A DNA stretch of 42,218 nt from an uncultured Salinisphaerales bacterium (lineage in GTDB: Bacteria > Pseudomonadota > Gammaproteobacteria > Nevskiales > OUC007). Where the stretch lies: assembly GCA_937896565.1 (NCBI GenBank), contig CALBOV010000002.1, positions 1 through 42,218 on the forward strand, written 5' to 3'. A program made the position numbers and the translations under genes. This document shows, piece by piece, positions 27,163 to 37,613 of the stretch; the first letter of the stretch is position 1; the number at the start of each line of letters is the position of its first letter. The notes beneath the pieces were generated by a model. That model did no database searches, was not told where the DNA came from, and saw only the letters and a list, made by a program, of their open reading frames with translations.

Positions 27163-27335
27163 CGGGGGTGGCGGCGTTGTGGTCACGGCTCGCCATTATG
27201 GGGTGGGGACGTGGTTTGCAGGGCGGATGCGGTCGCGTCGACGTGACTTCACCGGACACCAGCCCTTCTCGTGCATCCCATCCCTGCACTCGCAGCCCCC
27301 TACCGTCCACCGGCCGGGCGCGAGCAATGCTCGCA

Positions 27336-29015
27336 CTATTTCCGGCCAAGCCCCTCGGTTTCCAGCTTGCGGTAGATGTACCACTGCTGGGCGATGCCAA
27401 CGAGGTTGGACACGAACCAGTACAGCACCAGTCCGGAGGGGAAGAAGGTGAAGAATGCGGCCAGACCGATCGGCATCGCGCTCATGATCTTCTGCTGCAT
27501 CGGGTCCATGGTCATCGCCTGACCGGACAACTTCTGCTGGAAGTACATCGAGATCCCGAACAGCACGGGGAGCACGAAGTAGGGATCGGGGGCCGAGAGA
27601 TCCTGGATCCAAAGGAAGAAGGGCGCCTGCCGCAGTTCCACGGATTCCAGCAGCACCCAGTACAGCGCGATGAACACCGGAAACTGCACGAGCATCGGCC
27701 AGCAGCCGGCGAAGGGGTTGAAGCCCTCCTTCTTGTACAGGTCCATCATCGCCTGCTGCATCTTCTGGCGATCATCGCCGTAGCGGTCCTTGATCGACTG
27801 GATGCGCGGCGCGAACTTGCGCATCTTGGCCATCGACCGGTACTGGGCTTCCGACAGCTTGAAGAACGCGAGCTTGATCGCGAGCGTGACCAGGATGATC
27901 GTCAGTCCCCAGTTCAGGACGACGCTGTGGACCTTGTCCATGATCCAGAACAGCGGTTCCGACAGGGGTGTCAGCAAACCGTAGTCGACGGACAGCTGCA
28001 GGCCGGGCGCGACATCCTGCATCCGTTTCTGCAGCTTCGGACCGATGTAGAGCCGCTGCGTCAGCGTCTCGCTGCCGCCGGCGGCGACCTCGGTTTTCTC
28101 GCCGATCAGCTGGGCCAGATAGCCGGTGGACGAGGACGGCTTGGTCACCAGTCGCACGGTCTGCTCGGCCGGCGGGATCACCGCGGCGATGAAATAGTGC
28201 TCCATCATCCCGGCCCAGCCACCCGTCTGGGTGACATCCAGCGGTTCTTCCTCGATCTTCTCGAAGTCGGCCTTGCGGAAGCGGTACTTCGTCTCACCGG
28301 GCTTCTGCTCGTACCAGGTGGCACCGTCGAACTGGCGGACAAAGGGTGTGCCGCCCTCGGTATCGGCCTGGGTCCGCCACACCTGGCCGTAGGCACTGAC
28401 CGCCCAGGGCGCCTCGGTGGCGTTGCTCACCGCATAGTCCAGACCGATGACGTAACGACCGGGCTCGAAACGATAGATCTTGGTGACCTGACGACCCGCG
28501 CCATCGGTCCAGGTCAGCGGCACATCCAGCGCCTGTCCGTCCTGCATCGCGTAGCGGCGGCGCTCGGACCGGTAGGCCACCTTGTGCGTCGGCGCGCCCT
28601 CGCCCAGCAGGCCGGTCTGGACCACGAAAAAGCGCCGGTTGTGCTGGTGCAGCAGAGCCAGCGGTTCCTCGCTGTCGGCCTCGACGGGGTAGTCGAGCAA
28701 TTCCACACGAATGAGATTGCCGCCCTGCGGGTCGATGAATGCCCGCATGACGTCGGTGGTGACGACGATGGTTTCGGTGCTCGGGGCGACCTGTTCCACC
28801 GGCGCGGATTCATCGGTCGATGACTCGGCCTGCGGTGCGTCGCTGGACGCGGTGGGCGACGCGTCCAGATCCGGCACATCATCATCACCCGCGATCTGTT
28901 CGATCGGAGACGGCGAACGCGGTTCCGGCGGGACCTGATCGGCCTTCCATGCCTGGTACATGAAAAAGCCGATCACGGCGAGCGCGGCGATCAGCGGGAA
29001 GCGTATGGATTCCAT
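27336..29015 (-). CDS. yidC: Membrane protein insertase YidC
   Basis: This 559-residue inner-membrane insertase helps SecYEG-dependent and independent insertion of membrane proteins. It has an N-terminal transmembrane helix (residues 6-21, SIRFPLIAALAVIGFFMYQAW), an acidic Pro/Ser/Ala-rich linker (about 28-90), the large periplasmic beta-sandwich of Gram-negative YidC (about 90-340), then five helices with conserved pieces: GLTIILVTLAIKLAFFKLSEAQYRSMAKM with an Arg-poor groove entrance, the cytoplasmic hairpin KIRDRYGDDRQ-like loop, NPFAGCWPMLVQFPVFIALYWVLL, and FPSGLVLYWFVSNLVGIAQQWYI. It starts 15 bases after the yidD stop, consistent with one operon rpmH-rnpA-yidD-yidC. Confidence 0.97.
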   Translation of the reverse strand: MESIRFPLIAALAVIGFFMYQAWKADQVPPEPRSPSPIEQIAGDDDVPDLDASPTASSDAPQAESSTDESAPVEQVAPSTETIVVTTDVMRAFIDPQGGNLIRVELLDYPVEADSEEPLALLHQHNRRFFVVQTGLLGEGAPTHKVAYRSERRRYAMQDGQALDVPLTWTDGAGRQVTKIYRFEPGRYVIGLDYAVSNATEAPWAVSAYGQVWRTQADTEGGTPFVRQFDGATWYEQKPGETKYRFRKADFEKIEEEPLDVTQTGGWAGMMEHYFIAAVIPPAEQTVRLVTKPSSSTGYLAQLIGEKTEVAAGGSETLTQRLYIGPKLQKRMQDVAPGLQLSVDYGLLTPLSEPLFWIMDKVHSVVLNWGLTIILVTLAIKLAFFKLSEAQYRSMAKMRKFAPRIQSIKDRYGDDRQKMQQAMMDLYKKEGFNPFAGCWPMLVQFPVFIALYWVLLESVELRQAPFFLWIQDLSAPDPYFVLPVLFGISMYFQQKLSGQAMTMDPMQQKIMSAMPIGLAAFFTFFPSGLVLYWFVSNLVGIAQQWYIYRKLETEGLGRK

Positions 29016-29030
29016 GGGATCAGTATTCCC

Positions 29031-29297
29031 CTAGGCATCGTGATGTCGACACAGAGTCGAATCATCAGGATGGGGCAAGTGGCAGCCGGGCACGGGATCG
29101 TGTCCACCGGGCCGCAGCGGATGGCAACGCGCCAGTCGTCGGATCGCCAGGATCCCGCCACGCAACACGCCATGCGCGTGCAGGGCCTGGACCGCATACT
29201 GCGAGCAGCTCGGCGTGTAACGGCATCGCTGCGGCAGCAGCGGACTGAGCAGGCGCTGGTAAAGCCGGATCAGCAGTATCAATGTACGTGCGATCAT
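29031..29297 (-). CDS. yidD: Membrane protein insertion efficiency factor YidD
   Basis: This 88-residue YidD protein has an amphipathic N-terminal helix ([20 protein letters not shown]), followed by the family core [46 protein letters not shown] with its conserved cysteines. YidD is a small peripheral inner-membrane protein that improves YidC-dependent insertion. Its ATG overlaps the rnpA stop as ATGA, and yidC follows after 15 bases. Confidence 0.95.
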   Translation of the reverse strand: MIARTLILLIRLYQRLLSPLLPQRCRYTPSCSQYAVQALHAHGVLRGGILAIRRLARCHPLRPGGHDPVPGCHLPHPDDSTLCRHHDA

Positions 29298-29662
29298 TGC
29301 AGCTTCCGACGGTGCAGCGCATCCAGCGAGGATCGGAGTTCAGCGGAACTCAACGCGGCCAGACCATGCTTGCCGGTCACGACCACGTCGATGCCATGCA
29401 GATCGCTGGTGCGAAACCACTCCCGCGTGACGCGCTTGATCCGGTTCCGATCCACGGCACGCTTCGCGCACTTCTTGGAGATCGCCAGCCCCAGGCGCGC
29501 GGGCGCATCGTGTGTCGACGGCGCGACCACGAGCATCCAGTGGCGATCGTGAATCCGTCGGCCACTCCGGAAGACCGCACGGTACTCCGCCGGTCTCAGC
29601 AGCCGTCGGTCGCGAGGAAATCCGAAGGGCTTACGGGGCGAGGCGCTTGCGACCCTTGGCAC
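29294..29662 (-). CDS. rnpA: Ribonuclease P protein component
   Basis: This 122-residue basic protein subunit of RNase P processes tRNA 5' ends. The core begins [17 protein letters not shown] and includes [28 protein letters not shown], with the RNR motif that contacts M1 RNA. The GTG start at 29662 lies inside the rpmH coding region, which ends at 29631, so the two overlap by 32 bases in different frames; AAGG stands six bases upstream. The first 15 residues are thus encoded in rpmH and precede the usual family start, while translation from within rpmH is known in some bacteria. Coupled to yidD by ATGA. Confidence 0.94.
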   Translation of the reverse strand: MPRVASASPRKPFGFPRDRRLLRPAEYRAVFRSGRRIHDRHWMLVVAPSTHDAPARLGLAISKKCAKRAVDRNRIKRVTREWFRTSDLHGIDVVVTGKHGLAALSSAELRSSLDALHRRKLQ

Positions 29663-29765
29663 GGCGTGCCTTGATCACCTTGCGGCCACCAACGGTTGCC
29701 ATGCGTGCGCGAAAACCATGGGTGCGCTTGCGACGCAAGGAATGCGGCTGGAACGTCTGCTTCAT
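29631..29765 (-). CDS. rpmH: 50S ribosomal protein L34
   Basis: This 44-residue, very basic protein ([20 protein letters not shown], then [22 protein letters not shown]) is a textbook L34. It is the first gene of the minus-strand rpmH-rnpA-yidD-yidC group and faces dnaA across the origin-proximal gap. The open frame continues to 29828, but L34 starts at this ATG. A sigma70-like promoter is seen 46-76 bases upstream. Confidence 0.98.
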   Translation of the reverse strand: MKQTFQPHSLRRKRTHGFRARMATVGGRKVIKARRAKGRKRLAP

Positions 29766-29811
29766 CGGTCTGATCTCGTGGACGGTGCCCGGACCGGGCG
29801 AAAGGGCGCGG

Positions 29812-29841
29812 ATAGTACTGAAAAACACCGTCTTGCATCAA
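29812..29841 (-). promoter_or_regulatory. rpmH: Putative rpmH promoter
   Basis: On the minus strand, TTGATG (29836-29841) and TACTAT (29812-29817) stand 18 bases apart, each matching four of six sigma70 consensus bases. Transcription would begin about 40 bases before the rpmH ATG. The perfect DnaA box at 29852-29860 lies just upstream and might let DnaA affect this promoter. Confidence 0.45.
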
Positions 29842-29851
29842 GCCGCACGCC

Positions 29852-29860
29852 TGTGGATAA
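29852..29860 (-). promoter_or_regulatory. Perfect DnaA box between rpmH and dnaA
   Basis: TGTGGATAA on the plus strand is the exact reverse complement of the DnaA consensus TTATCCACA. It sits in the 294-base rpmH/dnaA gap, about 200 bases before the dnaA start. It probably serves dnaA autoregulation or is a second part of the origin; in pseudomonads both the rpmH-dnaA and dnaA-dnaN gaps hold boxes. Confidence 0.75.
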
Positions 29861-30059
29861 CTAGCCCGGCGCGATTCCCGACACCTGATCGATTCCCTAC
29901 GTGACCTGGACGTCGCGGTCGGGGCTGGTCTGGCGTCGCTTCGTTCGAAGCGCTGGCCCCGGCGGGTGTCTTCGGACAGGCGGCATGGGCGCGAGGATCA
30001 TCCTTCGGTCCGGGCTCGCTTGCCCGGCCCCTGAACTGACGACAACGCAGGTGTCTGTG

Positions 30060-31400
30060 GTGGATTCCAATGCGCTCTGGCAGCGCTGTCTTGAACGGCT
30101 CGAAACCGTGCTCTCCGAATCCGACGTCGGCACCTGGGTGCGCCCGCTGCACGCTCATTCGCAGGACGGCAATCTCGAACTCATCGCTCCCAACCGGCCG
30201 GTGATGGAGAATGTGCGCTCGCAGTACCTCGCCACCATCAGCGCCGTCTGGAGCGAAGTGGTCGACCTGGAAAGTCCCCGGGTCACGGTTCGTGTCGGCT
30301 CGGCGGAAGCCTCAAGCTCGCCGGAACCCGGTGATGCACCCGTTGCGGCGCCGACGCCCAAACCCGAATCGCCGCACAGCAGCAGCCGGCTGGATCCGCG
30401 CTACACCTTCGAGCGCTTCGTGGAAGGCAAGAGCAACCAGATCGCGCGCGCGGCGGCCCAGAAGGTAGCCGAGTCACCTGGTACCTCCTACAACCCCTTG
30501 CTGATCTACGGCGGTACCGGGTTGGGGAAAACCCATCTGATGCACAGCGTGGGCAACTACCTCAGCGCCCGCGGCGGACCGAACCGGGTGGTCTACATAC
30601 CAGCCGAGCGCTTCGTCAACGACATGGTGCTTGCGGTGCGTCACAACCGCATGGACGGCTTCAAGAACTTCTACCGGACGGCGGAAGCCCTGCTGATCGA
30701 CGACATCCATTTCTTCGCCGGCAAGGAGCGGTCACAGGAGGAGTTCTTCCACACCTTCAATTCGCTGCTGGAGGCGAACCGGCAGATCATCCTGACCTGC
30801 GACCGCTATCCCGCCGAGCTGGACGCTCTCGATGACCGCCTGCAGAACCGGTTCTCCTGGGGCCTGTCGGTGGCGGTGGATCCGCCCGAACTGGAAACCC
30901 GGGTCGCGATCCTGATGAGCAAGGCCGAGCAACTGGGCGCGGCAGTACCGGAAACGGTGGCCTTCTTCATCGCCAACCGGATTCGCTCGAATGTCCGCGA
31001 GCTGGAGGGCGCACTCAACCGACTGGTGCACACCGCCCAGTTCACCGGGACCGCGATCGATATCGATTTCGCCCGGTACGCGCTGCAGGACATCCTGTCG
31101 GTGCATGAACGCATGGTGACCATCGAGAGCATCCAGCGCACCGTCGCCGAGTACTTCAGCATCCGGCTGTCGGACATGACCCAGCGCAGCCGGCGGCGCT
31201 CCATCGCCCGCCCCCGGCAGATGGCGATGGCCCTGGCCAAGGAACTCACCTCGCACAGCCTGCCGGAGATCGGCGATGCCTTCGGTGGCCGGGATCACAC
31301 GACGGTGCTGCATGCCTGCCGGACAATCCAGAAGCTCAAGGACTCCGATCGGGCGATCCGCGACGACTACGATGCCCTGTTGAGAACCCTGAGCCGATGA
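30060..31400 (+). CDS. dnaA: Chromosomal replication initiator protein DnaA
   Basis: This protein of about 446 residues is the AAA+ initiator that melts oriC. Domain I begins VDSNALWQRCLERLETVL with the WxRPL segment; a flexible Pro/Ser-rich domain II follows (about 85-125). Domain III has Walker A GGTGLGKTHL, Walker B LLIDDIHFFAGK, sensor DRLQNRFSWGL and the Arg-containing box VIR-type VRELEGALNRL. Domain IV holds the DNA-binding motif FGGRDHTTVLHACR. The frame extends upstream to 29901, but family members start at this point. GTG 30060 is preferred, with AGG eight bases upstream; GTG 30057 is equally possible. A GTG start is common for dnaA. Transcription runs into oriC and dnaN. Confidence 0.97.
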   Translation: MDSNALWQRCLERLETVLSESDVGTWVRPLHAHSQDGNLELIAPNRPVMENVRSQYLATISAVWSEVVDLESPRVTVRVGSAEASSSPEPGDAPVAAPTPKPESPHSSSRLDPRYTFERFVEGKSNQIARAAAQKVAESPGTSYNPLLIYGGTGLGKTHLMHSVGNYLSARGGPNRVVYIPAERFVNDMVLAVRHNRMDGFKNFYRTAEALLIDDIHFFAGKERSQEEFFHTFNSLLEANRQIILTCDRYPAELDALDDRLQNRFSWGLSVAVDPPELETRVAILMSKAEQLGAAVPETVAFFIANRIRSNVRELEGALNRLVHTAQFTGTAIDIDFARYALQDILSVHERMVTIESIQRTVAEYFSIRLSDMTQRSRRRSIARPRQMAMALAKELTSHSLPEIGDAFGGRDHTTVLHACRTIQKLKDSDRAIRDDYDALLRTLSR

Positions 31401-31641
31401 TGTGGATATCTAGGGGATGGAATGTGACAATGCCGGATCGGCCGGGACACGCACATTCTGTCCACAGGAACCCAGCGGGGATACCCCGATGTTTTCAGGG
31501 GTGGTTGAGTTCTCGTAACTCTATGATTTTGAATCGAAAAACCGCTGTTGTTCACAGGTCGGCGGGCAGCCTACTACTACGACTATCTTTTAAAAGACTC
31601 TTTTATATAAGTATTGACCGAAGGAGTTCGGGGACCACGTC
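31401..31641 (+). other. oriC: Replication origin oriC (dnaA-dnaN gap) with DnaA-trio-like element
   Basis: This 241-base gap holds DnaA-box-like 9-mers: TGTGGATAT at 31401-31409 (one mismatch, reverse), CTGTCCACA at 31458-31466 (two mismatches, forward) and TTGTTCACA at 31548-31556 (two mismatches to the strict consensus, forward). After the last box comes a GC-rich spacer (GGTCGGCGGGCAG), then CTACTACTACGACTA at 31571-31585, a run of trinucleotides like the DnaA-trio described in Bacillus oriC, then an AT-rich tract TATCTTTTAAAAGACTCTTTTATATAAGTA. The order box, GC-rich, trio, AT-rich is that of the basal origin unwinding system. An AAGGAG/GGGGA ribosome-binding region for dnaN closes the gap. 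Confidence 0.85.
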
Positions 31642-32742
31642 ATGAAGTTCGAGATTGATCGCGGATCGTTCCTGCAGACCATCCAGGCTGTCATCGGTGT
31701 CATCGAGCGACGCCAGACGATGCCAATTCTGTCGAACTTTCACATCGAGGCGTCGGAGACCGGTTTGCGACTGACCGGGACCGATCTGGAGCTGGAACTC
31801 GTCAGTCACGTCCAGGCGCAGATCGACCAGCCCGGCGCGGTCACCGTGCCCGCCCGCAAGCTGTTCGACATCTGCCGCGGCCTGCCCGAAGGTTCGGTGA
31901 TCCGGGCCGAGCTGAGCGATCAGAAATTCATTGTTCGCTCCGGCCGCAGCCGCTTCACGCTGGCCACGCAACCGGCGGCCGAGTTCCCCTCGTTGGGCGA
32001 TATCGATTCGGCCGATCGCCACGCCATTCCCAACCTCGCCTTGCGTCAGGTGCTGAACCGCACGATGTTCGCGATGGCGCAGCAGGATGTGCGCTACTAC
32101 CTCAACGGTTTGCTGCTGGCACTGCGTCGCGATCGGCTGCGCGCCGTTGCAACCGATGGCCACCGGCTGGCGATGTCCGACGTGGATGTGGATCTGGACA
32201 TCGCCGAGGAGCGTCAGGTCATCGTTCCCCGCAAGGGCGTGCTGGAGCTGAACCGGCTGCTGTCCGATGACGACGAGACGGTCAGTCTCTCGCTGACCAA
32301 TAACCATCTGCAGGTGGACCTGGGCACCATCCTGTTCACCACCAAGTTGATCGATGGCCGTTTTCCGGACTACGAGAAAGTCGTGCCGATTGGCGGCGAC
32401 AAGATTCTCACCGGGGATCGCGAGGTGATCCGCCAGGCACTGGCGCGAGCCGCGATTCTGTCCAACGAAAAATTCCGCGGCGTGCGGCTGGTGCTCGATC
32501 CGGGGCTGCTGAAGTTGCAGACCGAGAACCCGGAGCACGAGGAAGCCGAAGAGGAGATCGAGGTCGACTACGACGGCGCTCCGCTGGAGATCGGCTTCAA
32601 CGTCAACTACCTGCTCGATGCGCTGGGTGTGATGGAAGGCGACGCCTTCAAGTTCGCGATGAGTTCGCCGGACGCCGGTGGGCTGCTCACCGAAATGGGT
32701 ACGGACGCGCACAAGTACGTCGTCATGCCCATGCGGCTCTGA
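31642..32742 (+). CDS. dnaN: DNA polymerase III subunit beta (sliding clamp)
   Basis: This 366-residue ring-forming clamp tethers replicative and repair polymerases to DNA. It has three repeats of the clamp fold with typical pieces: MKFEIDRGSFLQTIQAVIGVIERRQTMPILSNF at the start, GTDLELELVSHV, ATDGHRLAMSDVDVD near 170, RFPDYEKVVP near 240, and the C-terminal KYVVMPMRL that closes the hydrophobic binding pocket. The size matches E. coli (366). It follows oriC, with GGGGA seven bases and AAGGAG fifteen bases before ATG 31642. recF starts 49 bases downstream. Confidence 0.98.
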   Translation: MKFEIDRGSFLQTIQAVIGVIERRQTMPILSNFHIEASETGLRLTGTDLELELVSHVQAQIDQPGAVTVPARKLFDICRGLPEGSVIRAELSDQKFIVRSGRSRFTLATQPAAEFPSLGDIDSADRHAIPNLALRQVLNRTMFAMAQQDVRYYLNGLLLALRRDRLRAVATDGHRLAMSDVDVDLDIAEERQVIVPRKGVLELNRLLSDDDETVSLSLTNNHLQVDLGTILFTTKLIDGRFPDYEKVVPIGGDKILTGDREVIRQALARAAILSNEKFRGVRLVLDPGLLKLQTENPEHEEAEEEIEVDYDGAPLEIGFNVNYLLDALGVMEGDAFKFAMSSPDAGGLLTEMGTDAHKYVVMPMRL

Positions 32743-32791
32743 TCGCAACCAGCGAACTTCTCTCGGGTCATCTGGCTGACCCGTTTCCGAC

Positions 32792-33865
32792 GTGCTGATT
32801 CGCTCATTGGCGCTGACCGACTTTCGTTGTCATGCCGGACTGCGTTTGTCCTTTTCGTCTGCCGCCGGCGGTGGTGCCGCGATCGTCGGCGACAACGCCA
32901 CCGGCAAGACATCCATACTCGAAGCGATCTACCTGCTCAGCCGCGGGTTGTCGTTTCGGGGCAGTTCCCCCACCGACGTGATCCGGCACGGATGCGACCA
33001 TGCGCTGGTGGTCGGCGAGCTCGAGTTGCCGGACGGTCCGACCCGGGTTGCGGTGCAGCGGGAACGAACGCAGATTCAGACCCGACTGGGTCGGACGAAA
33101 GAGATCCCCATCGTCGAACTGGCGCGTGCGCTGCCCATCCAGGTCATGGACCCGCGAGCGCACCGGTTGATCGACGAAGGCCCCGTACACCGCAGGCGGC
33201 TGCTGGATTGGGGAGTGTTCCACGTGGAACATTCGTTCATTCAGGACTGGCGTCAGTTCCAGCGTCTGCTGCGCCAGCGCAACGCGGCATGTCGGCAGCG
33301 CGACCGGCAGCAACTGCGTGCGTGGAATCCCTCTTACATCGAGTTGTCGCGTCGCATCGATGACGCTCGTCGCAGACATCTGGATGAGGTCGCGGGCGGA
33401 TGGAGCCGCCACGTTGAGGCATTGCTCGGTTCGGATCACGCGCCGAGGATTGGCTATCGAAGTGGCTGGCCCTCAGGTGTCGACTTCGCCGAAGTACTCG
33501 ATTCGGTGGAGGCGCGGGAGCTCGATGCGGGCCACAGCGTTGTCGGTCCGCACCGGGCTGATCTGCGATTGCAGCTGGATGGTCGCCAGGTCCGTCACCA
33601 GGCATCCCGGGGCCAGCAGAAGGCGCTGGTGCTTGCGTTGCTGCTGGCCCAGGTGGAAGTGGTCAGTCAGCGTCTCGGTCAAGCGCCGGTCCTGCTGATT
33701 GATGACTTTGGCGCCGAATGGGGAGAGGGCATGCGGAGGCGTGCCGTCGCGCAGCTCAACGCGAGTCCGGTCCAGTGGATCTCGACCTGGCTGGATGCGC
33801 CCGATTCCGGCTTGGACATCCGTGACATGTTCCACGTGGAACATCTGGCGGACACCACTCCGTGA
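32792..33865 (+). CDS. recF: DNA replication and repair protein RecF
   Basis: This 357-residue SMC-like ATPase loads RecA at gaps through RecOR. Walker A is GDNATGKTS near residue 32, the ABC signature region is ASRGQQKALVLALLLAQ (about 270) and Walker B is VLLIDDFGAEW. It starts with GTG 32792 (VLIRSLALTDFRCH), the usual family start. Two 16-base parS palindromes lie inside the coding region, translated as VFHVEH (about residue 142) and MFHVEH (about residue 346); the second lies in a short C-terminal tail after the last conserved segment. It stands between dnaN and gyrB as in E. coli; the gap to gyrB is 31 bases. Confidence 0.96.
   Translation: MLIRSLALTDFRCHAGLRLSFSSAAGGGAAIVGDNATGKTSILEAIYLLSRGLSFRGSSPTDVIRHGCDHALVVGELELPDGPTRVAVQRERTQIQTRLGRTKEIPIVELARALPIQVMDPRAHRLIDEGPVHRRRLLDWGVFHVEHSFIQDWRQFQRLLRQRNAACRQRDRQQLRAWNPSYIELSRRIDDARRRHLDEVAGGWSRHVEALLGSDHAPRIGYRSGWPSGVDFAEVLDSVEARELDAGHSVVGPHRADLRLQLDGRQVRHQASRGQQKALVLALLLAQVEVVSQRLGQAPVLLIDDFGAEWGEGMRRRAVAQLNASPVQWISTWLDAPDSGLDIRDMFHVEHLADTTP
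33216..33231. promoter_or_regulatory. parS: parS site 1 (ParB-binding centromere) inside recF
   Basis: TGTTCCACGTGGAACA is a perfect 16-base palindrome equal to the pseudomonad-type chromosomal parS sequence. It lies in recF, about 1.6 kb from oriC, and encodes VFHVEH in the recF frame. ParB binds here to nucleate the partition complex. No parAB genes are in the window. Confidence 0.9.
33828..33843. promoter_or_regulatory. parS: parS site 2 (ParB-binding centromere) at the recF 3' end
   Basis: This is a second identical TGTTCCACGTGGAACA, here extended to an 18-base palindrome by flanking A and T. It lies 612 bases downstream of the first copy, encodes MFHVEH in the recF C-terminal tail, and is about 2.3 kb from oriC. 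Confidence 0.9.
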
Positions 33866-33878
33866 TACCATGAACTAG

Positions 33879-36311
<2,433 letters not shown>

Positions 36312-36332
36312 GCCCTGTCGATGCCCTGAATT

Positions 36333-36361
36333 GAAAAAGCCGCGTTCGTCGCGGCTTTTTC
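36333..36361. terminator. Bidirectional intrinsic terminator between gyrB and ald
   Basis: GAAAAAGCCGCG (36333-36344) pairs perfectly with CGCGGCTTTTTC (36350-36361) around a TTCGT loop: 12 base pairs with the A/T ends supplying the U-tract in both directions. It sits 22 bases after gyrB and 28 before the end of the convergent ald gene, so it probably serves both. Confidence 0.9.
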
Positions 36362-36388
36362 TTTATTTATCAGGAGGTTATCGATCGA

Positions 36389-37513
36389 CTACGCGGCGTG
36401 AGACAGGATTTCGTCCGCCGGCACGTAGTCATAGTCCAGGGCTTCGGCAACGGCCTGACAGGTGATCTTGCCCCGGTGCACGTTCAGCCCGTTGCGCAAA
36501 TGGCGATCCGTCTGCAGCGCCTGCTTGTGTCCCTGACTGGCGAGCTTCAGCACGAACGGCAGCGTGGCATTGGTCAGCGCGAACGTCGACGTTCTCGCAA
36601 CGGCGCCGGGCATGTTGGCGACGCAGTAGTGCACGACATCGTCGACGATGTACGTCGGATTGTCATGGGTGGTGGGCTTGGAGGTCTCCGTGCAGCCGCC
36701 CTGGTCGATGGCGACGTCGACGATGACCGCCCGCGACCGCATCAGCCCGAGCATGTCCCGCGTGATGATCTTGGGTGCGGCCGCACCGGGAAGCAGCACC
36801 GCGCCAATCACCAGGTCGGCGTGGCGAATGCTGTGCTCCAGCGCGTCGGCCGTGGAGAACAGCGTCGTCATGCGTCCCTGGAACAGCTCGTCGAGCTGGC
36901 GCAGCCGTGGCAGTGAGCGATCGATGATGTTGACGTCGGCGCCCAGCCCGACCGCCATGCGCGCGGCGCTGTAGCCCACCACGCCACCACCAATGATGCA
37001 GACGTTCGCCGGGGCCACGCCCGGCACGCCGCCGATCAGCGTGCCGTTGCCGCCCTGAGCACGCTCCAGCGCATGCGCGCCGGCCTGGATGGACATGCGG
37101 CCGGCCACCTCGCTCATCGGTCGCAGCAACGGCAGCCCGCCCTGATCGTCGGTCACCGTCTCGTAGGCGATGGCCGTGCAGCCGGACTCGACCAGCAGTT
37201 CGGTCTGGGTCGGGTCCGGGGCCAGATGCAGATAGGTGAACAGCACTTGGCCGTCACGCAGGCGTTTGCACTCGACCGGCTGCGGCTCCTTCACCTTGAC
37301 GATCATCTCGGCCTGCTCGAACACGCCTTCGGCGCTGCCCAGAATCTCGGCGCCGGCCTGCACATAGGCTTCGTCGCTCAACCCGATGCCGTCCCCGGCC
37401 AGCGTCTCCACGACCACGGTGTGACCGCGCGCCGTGAGTTCGCGGACCCCGGACGGGGTCAGACCCACGCGGTACTCGCGGGCTTTGATTTCCTTCGGAA
37501 CACCGATTTTCAT
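36389..37513 (-). CDS. ald: Alanine dehydrogenase
   Basis: This 374-residue NAD-dependent enzyme interconverts L-alanine and pyruvate plus ammonia. It starts [20 protein letters not shown] and has the substrate Lys in VKVKEPQ, the catalytic His in [24 protein letters not shown], the NAD Rossmann motif [37 protein letters not shown] and [25 protein letters not shown]. Length and motifs fit Ald and not the proton-translocating transhydrogenase relative, which lacks the C-terminal part. The frame is open to 37840, but ATG 37513, behind a GGGG, is the family start. It is divergent from tamA, with about 100 bases between starts. Confidence 0.97.
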   Translation of the reverse strand: MKIGVPKEIKAREYRVGLTPSGVRELTARGHTVVVETLAGDGIGLSDEAYVQAGAEILGSAEGVFEQAEMIVKVKEPQPVECKRLRDGQVLFTYLHLAPDPTQTELLVESGCTAIAYETVTDDQGGLPLLRPMSEVAGRMSIQAGAHALERAQGGNGTLIGGVPGVAPANVCIIGGGVVGYSAARMAVGLGADVNIIDRSLPRLRQLDELFQGRMTTLFSTADALEHSIRHADLVIGAVLLPGAAAPKIITRDMLGLMRSRAVIVDVAIDQGGCTETSKPTTHDNPTYIVDDVVHYCVANMPGAVARTSTFALTNATLPFVLKLASQGHKQALQTDRHLRNGLNVHRGKITCQAVAEALDYDYVPADEILSHAA

Positions 37514-37547
37514 GAACAACCCCAGACGGAAAAAAGGCTGACGACCG

Positions 37548-37553
37548 TATAAT
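37548..37553 (+). promoter_or_regulatory. tamA: tamA promoter -10 box
   Basis: A perfect TATAAT lies 60 bases before the preferred tamA start at 37614. Transcription would begin near 37560, after the alternative ATG at 37557, which excludes that start. The -35 region (GACGGA at 37525-37530) is poor. Confidence 0.5.
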
Positions 37554-37613
37554 TCCATGGCCTTGGAAACCAGGGACGGAACTTGTCCGGGAACCGGGCA
37601 CCCAAGGGCATGC

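Noticed and set aside
27057-28823. 588-codon plus-strand open frame antisense to yidC
   Set aside because: yidC on the other strand is unmistakable; the antisense translation has no family features.
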